This document shows positions 12,601 through 24,600 of a DNA stretch of 64,000 nucleotides, in pieces. The position numbers and the translations under genes were made by a program. The stretch lies in contig CM026398.1 of assembly GCA_014843695.1 (NCBI GenBank), forward strand, positions 43,455,372-43,519,371, read 5' to 3'. The notes beneath the pieces were generated by a model. It was not told the origin of the DNA, searched no databases, and saw nothing but the letters and a program-made list of their open reading frames with translations. The DNA comes from Archivesica marissinica. Its lineage: Eukaryota > Mollusca > Bivalvia > Venerida > Vesicomyidae. Within the stretch, counting starts at the first letter, position 1, and each line of letters opens with the position of its first letter.

Positions 12601-15600
12601 TGTTGGTGTAAAGTATAGGCATCATGCCCCATGTTGGTGTAAAGTATAGACTTCATGGCTCATGTTGGTGTAAAGTATAGGCTTCATGCCCCATGTTGGT
12701 GTAAAGTACAGGCTTCATGGCTCATGTTGATGTAAAGTATAGGCTTCATTGCCCATGTTGGTGTAAAGTATAGACTTCATTGCCCATGTTGGTGTAAAGT
12801 ACAGGCTTCATGCCCCATGTTGTTGTAAAGTATAGGCGTCATGCCCCATGTTGGTGTAAAGTATAGACTTCATTGACCATGTTGGTGTAAAGTATAGGCG
12901 TCAGCCCCATGTTGGTGTAAAGTATAGGCTTCATTGCCCATGTTGGTGTAAAGTATAGACTTCATTGCCCCATGTTGGTGTAAAGTATAGGCTTCATGGT
13001 ATTTTCTTTTCTTCGTAGGCTGTACCGTATATGTATTTATATGGTGGGATATTGTAGATAAAGATGAATTTACCGGGCCGAGCACCAGGTTAGTAGTAGA
13101 ACAGCTGTCCATTAGTGTCTGAGCAACGACAGAGAGGCAGGAGTTGACGATGTGCGGCTTGTGAACATCAAACACAAACTCAGGATTCTTTATGATATTC
13201 ACCCAGAAACGCAACAACAGGCTAAAAATAAACACAAGAAAGGCAACACTGGGCTAAAAATAAACACACAAAAGGGAACTTTGAAGCCAAAATTAATCAC
13301 ATGAAAACAAGAAAGGCAACACAAGGCTAAAAATAAACACAATAAATATAACACCAGGATAAAATAAATATCAGATATGCCACACCAGGCTAAAAAATAA
13401 CATTCGGAAATGCAACAAAATAAACATATATATGTATGTATGTACATCGCATTCTTAAAAGCCAGGTATTGCACAGTATTGCCATATTTCAGTTTTATAT
13501 TCGACATTTTTAAATGATATAAGTATATATAATATTTATACAGACGGATCTGTAGTCCAGTGGATGTAGTCCAGTGGTAACATGCTGGACTGGTAATCCA
13601 GGAATCGCAGGTTCGATCCCCCGTCTGACCATAATAAAATTAACAGTCTTAACAGATGAGACTTAAAACCGAGGTCTCATGTTGGTGCTTTACAACTGTG
13701 CATGTAAAAGAACCAGAGGAGACTCTGGAATGGGTCTCTGTCTGTATCATTGCACTATCCTCCAAAACTCTAAAATGACTAATCTCTTCAAGAAGCGTCG
13801 CTCATATGGGCAACCGATAGCGACGAAAATTAACGTAAAACACAAACACACACGATATAAGTACCGGTATTTAATATTTGGAGAGTATCCTTCATTATTG
13901 GTTGTTTCTCTGTACATGATCTGACATACCTGTTACACTTCCATGTATGTAAAACATCGGGATCTGTAACACCACACCTGGCAGCGGAGCTATCTAAGAA
14001 ATCAAACAGGTACTTGATGATGATTGGTGGCTCCTCCCCTACACAAAGCACTGCCTCAAACAGGTCATCAATGTATTTCTGCAGCGTCCCCTGTGTTAAT
14101 AAGCAGGTTTATAACAGGTCATCAATGTATGTCTGCAGCGTCCCCTGTGTTAATAAGCACGTTTATAACCAATTCTTACAGACATTAGGGTTGAACATAT
14201 TTATGTTCTATCTACATATGTACATGATTATTTACAACAATTGAAAAAAGGAATTGGACAGAAAGCTATACAGCTGATGGTTGTCCTCTCCTTAGACATT
14301 TTGTATCCCTTACAAAATATTCCGTGAAACAGAAGATCTGTCTCTAATGTTGTAATAACTTGTGACTCTACACTTTTTTGCATTCTTTGTATATATTGTA
14401 TGTATATTCTGTGTCAAAATAGAGCAAAATAAAATATGATTAAACTAAAAACAGAAAGTGTTGCCAATGAATGTATGTTCATGAGGTCAATGAACATGAT
14501 TTACAGATAATTCACACAATCATAATTATTTGAACAAGGTTGAAATCGGGATGGCCAGCTAATTCCTCACAATCGGGAAGGCCAGCTAATTCCTCACAAT
14601 CGGGATGGCCAGCTAATTCCTCACAATCGGGAAGGCGAGCTAATTCCTCACAATCGGGAAGGCCAGCTAATCCCTCACAATCGGGAAGGCCAGCTAATCC
14701 CTCACAATCGGGAAGGCCAGCTAATCCCTCACAATCGGGAAGGCCAGCTAATTCCTCACAATCGGGAAGGCCAGCTAATCCCTCACAATCGGGAAGGCCA
14801 GCTAATCCCTCACAATCGGGAAGGCCAGCTAATTCCTCACAATCGGGAAGGCCAGCTAATCCCTCACAGCATGTAACCACTCAACCACTCAATTATAATT
14901 TGAATATTATAATTGAATAAGTCATAGAGATAATCTAAATAAGCTACAAGCTTTCGATTTAATCCATTTTTGTTTTGTATACAATAGATATGTACTGTAC
15001 ATTATGAACAGTTAATATGCTTAAACAAATGGAATTATATTTGCACAGATAGGAACTACCTTTCGGAGCTTCATGTACAAATTAGCTACAAATAGAGTTT
15101 AATGACAGAACTACCTTAGTGTGGCATCCGTGGTCCAGTGGTAGAGCATCGGATTTGGAATCCATCAGTCCCGGTTCATAACTGGTCAGGCCACATACAC
15201 GTATGTAGTATGAGCAAGGCACCTCACACACATTGCTTAGTACTGGTTAACCACTTAGGTCGACCACACACACACGCACACACGCACACACGCACACACA
15301 CACACCTTTGTATTGAACAGTCTGGGCAGGAATAAATCACTACAAATCAGCTACAAATAGAGTTTAATGATGGAACTACCTTTGTATTGATAAGTCTGGG
15401 CAGGAATAAATCACTGGCTAACTGTACTTCATCATCTGTCTGGTGTTTCTTCGTCTGAAACAGTTTAAAGTGCTTTCATCAGACTCGTTGCTACACAAAG
15501 AAAACGGGAGGCATTTGCCTATGGGGCGCCGTTTTGCTATTAATTCAGTATTTATGGATATCCATAATTCCATTATTGGATATCCATAATTCGATATATG

Positions 15601-18600
15601 GATATACATTTGTACATAATTCCAAGCTATTTATCGATATCCAAAAATCTATTTTTGAATATCCATAATTCTATTTTTGGATATCCATTATTCGATTTTT
15701 GGATATCCATAATTTGAATTATGGATATCCAATAATCAAAAGAGATTATGTAGTGCATATACTTTTGCATTCAAATACAACTCTGAGTAGGCTGTATACG
15801 CATATACACATGTTACAGATATTTGGACTCTCTCGAGCTGATTGTAGCCCCTGAAGAGGGATACTTCAGGTGTGGAAAGCCCGGATTTCTTACCACGTTT
15901 GATATTGAAAAAGTCAGACACAAATCTATTATTAGTTATGGTCAATACTGTCAAATGCTTTTTCAAAATCAGTGAAAAAGAGTATATCTGGTTTGTTAGT
16001 CTCATTTAAAAAATCAATAATGTCGTTAATAAGTCTAATATTTTCTCCAATACATGTATATCTTCCTTTTATAAAACTGTCTGTCACCAGAAGCTAATGA
16101 CAGTACATCATTGAATCAACTAATCATAAGAGGGAAACATCACCAGAAGCTACTGACAGTATATCATAATGAATCAACCAATCACAAGATGAGATGCTTC
16201 ACCTAAGGCGACTGACAGTACTTCATAATGAATCAACCAATCACAAGATGGGATGCTTCCTTAGGCGACTGACAGTACTTCATAATGAATCAACTAATCA
16301 CAAGATGGGATGCTTCCTAAGGTGACTGACAGTACTTCATAATGAATCAACTAATCACAAGATGGGATGCTTCCTAAGGTGACTGACAGTACTTCATAAT
16401 GAATCAACCAATCACAAGATGGGATGCTTCACCTAAGGCGACTAACAGTACTTCATAATGAATCAACCAATCACAAGATGGACTGCTTCCTAAGGTGACT
16501 GACAGTACTTCATAATGAATCAACCAATCACAAGATGGGATGCTTCACCTAAGGCGACTGACAGTACTTCATAATGAATCAATCCATCACAAGACGGGAT
16601 GCTTCACCTAAGGCGACTGACAGTACTTCATAATGAATCAACCAATCACAAGACGGGATGCTTCACCTAAGGCGACTGACAGTACTTCATAATGAATCAA
16701 TCCATCACAAGACGGGATGCTTCACCTAAGGCGACTGACAGTACTTCATAATGAATCAATCCATCACAAGACGGGATGCTTCACCTAAGGCAACTGACAG
16801 TACTTCATAATGAATCAACCAATCACAAGATGGGATGCTTCACCTAAGGCGACTGACAGTACTTCATAATGAATCAACCAATCACAAGATGAGATGCTTC
16901 ATCTAAGGCAACCGACAGTACTTCATAATGAATCAACCAATCACAAAATGGGATGCTTCACCTAAGGCGACTGACAGTACTTCATAATGAATCAATCCAT
17001 CACAAGACGAGATGCTTCAAATAAGGCGACTGACAGTACTTCATAATGAATCAACCAATCACAAGAGGAGCTACATCATCATTGGCTACTGACAGTGTAC
17101 ATGATGATGATGATGAATCAACCAATCTGAAGAAGGGAGATATCAAGGGAGGTTACTGACTATACATGTATATCATATTAAAACAAGAAATCAAAATGGA
17201 GTTATGATTCTAAAATATTTTTCCATAATTCAAGTTATCTTATATGTGATTGTTCACCATTTTGTTTTATTAATTTAATTTAAACATTATTTATTTCAGT
17301 ATTTGCACATGTAATCAAGAAATGAACATTTTACATATAAATTAACAGCAGTAGACTGGAAAGGGATTAGAACGAAAGAAAACTTATATAGTTCTTCTCC
17401 CTATCAATTCATTGATATACAATAGGCAGGAGAATAATTTTGTTTGTGGTACACATACTTCATTTTGTTTTATTGTCATCCTACACTATATTAGTTATAC
17501 GTACAGAGCTGGAATAGAGACTGGGGGTGGTGGGGGTGGATCATAGTCAATTAGGAGCAGACCTCTGGTGAGTGTACATACCTGTGCCACGAGGTGAACA
17601 TTGAGATATGTAGTAAGAAACAGAATATCAAACCTCATTTAAAGGAAGTTCAATTCATGCAGAATAGCAGTGTATTTGGGTCAGTTATAAGGAACTAGCC
17701 TGGGTTCCGGTCTGTCGAATTTTCACTTTTTAGCTTCTGGCAAAATGACATTGATATTATCAGAAACTCAATTCGGCCCAATGGTCTCGGTGTTGAAATA
17801 TATTTTGTTTAAACTTTATTTCTTGCGATTGCGAAGAAAGTTCTAACAACTTATATTAATCACTCGTTGGCACGGATGAAAGCGTATTTATGTGGTCATT
17901 CAGAGAAAAACCCACCTGTCCAATCTGGCGACCACCGTACCATCTCACATACTTCCTGGTCCGAGGATCGAACCCGGGTTGCATTGGTGAGAAGCGAGTG
18001 CGCTAACCACTGCGCTAATCGGACAGTCTATAAAATATATTTATTTGACTGACCAGGCAAAATATATCGACACCTGTTCCCAGGCTAATAAGGAACATGC
18101 TCACAAGTGTATCATACTGAGTAAAGAGATTATATATCATGTAGGTATTGAACAGTGTGCTGATGCTGTAGATGTAGAATTTCATTCCAGAGTTACCAGA
18201 TGCCAAAAGTTGGAGCCACTAATGGTGCGCACCACCGGCTTTGATCTCCTAAAACTGTCAACAATGAAGGAATCTGGAGACGCTGTGACATAAACAAACC
18301 AATTACATCTGTTAGAATAATTTCTTATTTTAAAAACATATACATAGGATGTGGGTTTATAAATGGAAAAGCTAAGTGGTGCAGTATGGCAGGTAATCCA
18401 TGTTGTCATGGAAATAGTATTCGTACACAATGTGACACCTTGCTGGTGCAGTATGGCAGGTAATCAATGTTGTCGTGGAAACAGTACTCGTACACAATGT
18501 GACACCTTGCTGGTGCAGTGTGGCAGGTAATCCATGTTGTCATGGAAACAGTACTTGTACACAATGTGACGCCTTGCTGGTAAAGTGTGGCAGGTAATCC

Positions 18601-21600
18601 ATGTTGTCATGGAAACAGTACTTGTACACAATGTGACGACTTGCTGGTGCAGCATGGCAGGTAACCCATGTTGTCATGGAAACAGTACTTGTACACAATG
18701 TGACGACTTGCTAGTGCAGTATGGCAGGTAATCCATGTTGTCATGGAAACAGCACTTGTACACAATGTGACGACTTGCTAGTGCAGTATGGCAGGTAATC
18801 CATGTTGTCATGGAAACAGTACTTGTACACAATGTGACAACTTACTAGTGCAGTATGGCAGGTAATCCATGTTGTCATGGAAACAGTACTCGTACACAAT
18901 GTGACGCTTTGCTGGTGCAGTATGGCAGGTAATCCATGTTGTCATGGAAACAGTACTTGTACACAATGTGACGACTTGGTGGTGCAGCATGGCAGGTAAC
19001 CCATGTTGTCATGGAAACAGTACTTGTACACAATGTGACGACTTGCTAGTGCAGTATGGCAGGTAATCCATGTTGTCATGAAACAGCACTTGTACACAAT
19101 GTGACGACTTGCTAGTGCAGTATGGCAGGTAATCCATGTTGTCATGGAAACAGTACTTGTACACAATGTGACAACTTGCTAGTGCAGTATGGCAGGTAAT
19201 CCATGTTGTCATGGAAACAGTACTCGTACACAATGTGACGCTTTGCTGGTGCAGTATGGCAGGTAATCCATGTTGTCATGGAAACAGTACTTGTACACAA
19301 TGTGACAACTTTCTAGTGCAGTATGGCAGGTAATCAATGTTGTCATGGAAACAGTACTTGTACACAATGTGACGCCTTGCTGGTGCAGTATGGCAGGTAA
19401 TCCATGTTGTCATGGAAACAGTACTTGTACACAATGTGACGCTTTGCTGGTGCAGTATGGCAGGTAATCCATGTTGTCATGGAAACAGTACTTGTACACA
19501 ATGTGACGCCTTGCTAGTGCAGTATGGCAGGTAATCCATGTTGTCATGGAAACAGTACTTGTACACAATGTGACGCCTTGCTGGTGCAGCATGGCAGGTA
19601 ATCCATGTTGTCATGGAAACAGTACTTGTACACAATGTGACGCCTTGCTGGTGCAGTATGGCAGGTAATCCATGTTGTCATGGAAACAGTACTTGTACAC
19701 AATGTGACGCCTTGCTAGTGCAGCATGGCAGGTAATCCATGTTGTCATGGAAACAGTACTTGTACACAATGTGACGCCTTGCTGGTGCAGTATGGCAGGT
19801 AATCCATGTTGTCATGGAAACAGTACTTGTACACAATGTGACGCCTTGCTAGTGCAGCATGGCAGGTAATCCATGTTGTCATGGAAACAGTACTTGTACA
19901 CAATGTGACGCCTTGCTGGTGCAGTATGGCAGGTAATCCATGTTGTCATGGAAACAGTACTTGTACACAATGTGACGCCTTGCTAGTGCAGCATGGCAGG
20001 TAATCCATGTTGTCATGGAAACAGTACTTGTACACAATGTGACGCCTTGCTGGTGCAGTATGGCAGGTAATCCATGATCAAGTTTTAAACTACTGTAAAG
20101 GAGCTGCTATTTGCTCGTATTTTAATTTTCCATATTTCACAGTCGCATTAGTTAATGTTCTGTAAAATTTAAACATTGGAAACGTTTTGTGAATTACAAT
20201 GTATATAATTAGCTGATTTGTTTTGTTACATTTCGTGAAATTAAGGAATAACAAATTTCTAACTTTACAAAATGGAAGCGCCTCTAAATGGATATTTAAT
20301 GGATACAGGCAATATGATACAAATATCTGGTTTACCTCCAGCAAGAGAAAGTGCTGATGTTTCCATCTCTCTGTTCAGGCGAAGATTGACCTTTGTCCCA
20401 TCCGGCACATTGTAATGTTGAAGCGTGTTGATTTTCTTCCACAGTCCTTCCTTCAGGCTACAAGCATCTTCATCACTCAAAACACGTCTTGACCCGCCAT
20501 CACCCTCTTCAAGTTCTGAAGAAAACAAGGAAAAGACATGTACCATCGAATCATTCAGTGACAGTGTGTTTTACGTTTATTTATCGTCGCTACCGGTTGC
20601 CCATATGAGCGACGCCTCCTGAAGATATTAGTCATTTTAGATTTTTGGAGGATAGTGCAATGATACAGACAGAGACCTCGGTTTAACATCCTATCTGAAA
20701 GACTTAATTTTATTAGGGTCAGACGAGGGATCGAACCTGCGATCCCTGGATTATTCAGTGACAGAACAACACTTTGTTTACTTAATTTAGTTTAAACTTT
20801 ATTTATTTTACAACGATTACGAAGCAAGTTTTATCAACTTATATTAATCACTCTCGTTGGCGCGGATGAAAGCGTAAATGTGGTCATTCATGTGAGAGGA
20901 AACCGGAGTACCAGGAGAAAACCCACCTGTCCGATCTGGCGCCCACGGTACCATCTCACATATTTCCCGGTCCGAGGATCGAACCTGGGTTGCATTGGTG
21001 AGAAGAGAGCGCTAACCACTGCTCTAATAGGACAGCCTGTTTGTTGTTTACTTAACTCTTTGCATGCTGGGTAAAATAAAGGCTATAAATAATTCAAATA
21101 AGTAGCAGATGAAAATTGGTCAATGTGTTTTCCTTATTTGTACCTGAAAACGCTGGAAGTATGTCTTGTAATTTCATTACGATAGATTTCTAATGAAATT
21201 CCATGACATATTTGACTGTTATTTTCATCGCTAGCATGCAGAGAGTTAAATTAGTAGTGTGTAGAGCCTACATGTACAGCTAGTTATTCTAACAAAAATT
21301 ACTAGTAGTCCAAGGAACAGCCATTTGGAGATACTGTTTACCTATATTAGTGTTGTGTACAGCCATTTGGAGATACTGTTTACCTATATTAGTGCTGTGT
21401 ACAGCCATTTGGAGATACTGTTTACCTATATTAGTGTTGTGTACAGCCATTTGGAGATACTGTTTACCTATATTAGTGTTGTGTACAGCCATTTGGAGAT
21501 ACTGTTTACCTATATTAGTGCTGTGTACAGCCATTTGGAGATACTGTTTACCTATATTAGTGTTGTGTACAGCCATTTGGAGATACTGTTTACCTATACT

Positions 21601-24600
21601 AGTGCTGTGTACAGCCATTTGGAGATACTGTTTACCTATATTAGTGTTGTGTACAGCCATTTGGAGATACTGTTTACCTATATTAGTGTTGTGTACAGCC
21701 ATTTGGAGATACTGTTTACCTATATTAGTGCTGTGTACAGCCATTTGGAGATACTGTTTACCTATATTAGTATTGTGTACAGCCATTTGGAGATACTGTT
21801 TACCTAAATTAATACTGTTGTACAGCAACTTGGAGTGATTGTTTACCTAAATTAGTGCTGTGTACAGCCATTTGGCGATACTGTTTACCTATATTAGTGC
21901 TGTGTACAGCCATTTGGAGATACTGTTTACCTAAATTAGTGCTGTGTACAGCCATTTGGAGATACTGTTTACCTAAATTAGTGCTGTTGTACAGCAACTT
22001 GGAGTTATTGTTTACCTAAATTAGTGCTGTGTACTGTCATTTGGAGGTACTGTTTACCTAAATTAGTGCTGTTGTACAGCAATTTGGAGATATTGTTTAC
22101 CTAAATTAGTGCTGTGTACAGCCATTTGGAGACACTGTTTACCTATATTAGTGTTGTGTACAGCCATTTGGAGATACTGTTTACCTATACTAGTGTTGTG
22201 TACAGCCATTTGGAGATACTGTTTACCTATATTAGTGCTGTGTACAGCCATTTGGAGATACTGTTTACCTATACTAGTGCTATGTACAGCCATTTGGAGA
22301 CACTGTTTACCTATATTAGTGTTGTGTACAGCCATTTGGAGATACTGTTTACCTATACTAGTGTTGTGTACAGCCATTTGGAGATACTGTTTACCTATAC
22401 TAGTGCTGTGTACAGCCATTTGGAGATACTGTTTACCTATACTAGTGCTGTGCACAGCCATTTGGAGACACTGTTTACCTTAATTAATACTGTTGTACAG
22501 CACCTTGGAGTTATTGCTTACCTAAATTAGTGCTGTGTACAGCTGGTCTCTGTGAGTAGGGGACGTTTTTGTAGAGAATCTCAAGCATTTTGCTCTTGGC
22601 TTGCGTGATGGTATCACAATCTAACACCTGCACAGAGATCTGCTTCTCAATGTTGTCAATATAGACAAAGTGCTGAACCTCCAGCGTCTGAAACAGTGAC
22701 GAAATTTATCATTAATTGATTAATTCACTAAAGTGCGAGATATCTTTCATACCTCATGTAGCTAATCAAACCAACAAGAGGGCCTGAAAGTGCCTGGATC
22801 GCTCACCTAAGTTGAAAAACTCAAAATACTATAAAAACATATGAGTGTTCGGGAAGTTTGCACATTCGTTTTAAAACGAATTCACTTAATATTATTATCA
22901 ATATAGCTAGTTTGGTATGTTTATGTGTAAACATATAGGAAATATAGCCAAGAGATTTCTGATGGATGTGATAATGCTGCAAAGTTTCATGTCACAGCAC
23001 CCATATTTTGGTATGCAACAAACAGCTATCATTAGATGTATCCACATGCCAATTAGTATCTGTATAAGTAAAAGTAAAGTGTTTGTTTATTATAGTGTCA
23101 CCCCTATTGAAAGGGCCAGCCATTAACGACTTATGAGACACCTTTTTATCTATACATTGTACTTCCCGAATCCTATCCTTGTAAGCCCAGACAATGCTGG
23201 TAGGCAATCGGTAACCATTATTTAACTAGCTGACGGCTCACCAACAGGCAATATCAGAACGAACCCCTGACAAGGTTTGAACCTTCGACCTCTCGTGCCA
23301 TAGATGGACACCCTTAACCACAGAGACGTGTATGTGTTCAAGTAGTGAATAAAAAATTATATGGTTCAGATAACAATCCTGGAAATATATAACAGGCCGT
23401 GAATTAAATTACTTAAATTATGTATCGTCTGTATATAAATCAGGTATTGAAGTGGTATGGAAACTTTATACAGTCAAATCTGTGTTAGTGATCACCTCTA
23501 TTAAGCAGCCAACCTGTATTAAGCAGCCAGTTTCCACATTCCCAATATGTTGTTTTACTATACATTTGACCTCTAATAAGCAGCCACCTGTGCTAAGCAG
23601 CACTTTCTTTGGTTCCCTTGGCTGGCTGTTTAAGACAGGTCTGACTGTATGTACATTAATACAAATTTATTTTAGCTCGATTGCGAAACAAGTTCTTTCA
23701 ACTTATATTAATCACTCTCGAGACCTCATTCCTGATGGAATCCATCGCCACGAGGGAGAGAAGAGGCAACGTGGAATTTAAATGCCTTGCCTAAGGACAC
23801 GATCATAATGGCTCCAGCGGGGCTTGAACTCCGGACCTTTCGCACCTGAAGCGAACGCGCATCCACTGCGCTATCACGACTTCCATGTACATTGACGCAT
23901 AACCTCTGTAAAAGGGAACATTGAAGATTATATATATATTTGTACAGAAAATATAATGTAACAAAATCTTACGAGAGTGACAGGGTTTATTTCAGTATCA
24001 GCCGAGGTGAAAAGTTTATCCTCGGACAGGGTGTACTTCCCACAGCTAGAGATGTAGTCTATCGGTCCTTTCTCTGTCTGTATCTTGATGGCCTTATACA
24101 GGATGTACAGAGCTGAGCCTGATCGTTCCTTCAAATAGTGATACAGACAGACAGACAGCCAGTGAGTTAGCAGTTTCTCGCCTACACATTCTGACCTGCG
24201 GTAGAAATATTACATTTATAAGAACACGTGCGTGAATCGGCTAGCTTAAATGTTGAGTTTTTAAACAGCCCATGTGTTGTTCACATAACTACTATGTATA
24301 AATTTACTGGTGGAGGAGAAGTTTTGGTGTCTGTGAGGCGATGTTTTTGTGTATATTATTGATGGGTATAAGCTTACCGGCGGAGGAGAAGTTTTACCAA
24401 CTGTGAGGCGATGTTCTTGTCTATATTATTTATGAGTATAAACTTACCGGCGGAGGAGAAGTTTTGGTGTCTGTGAGGCGATGTTCTTGTCTACATTATT
24501 TATGAGTATAAACTTACCGGCGGAGGAGAAGTTTTGGCGTCAGTGAGGCGATGTTCTTGTCTACATTATTTATGAGTATAAACTTACTGGCGGAGGAGAA

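Noticed and set aside
18378..20075. Derivation of the 67-bp intron 19 array from exon 20
   Set aside because: Only short matches such as GCGTCACA versus CACAGCGTC, not collinear; not counted in the junction-seeded set.
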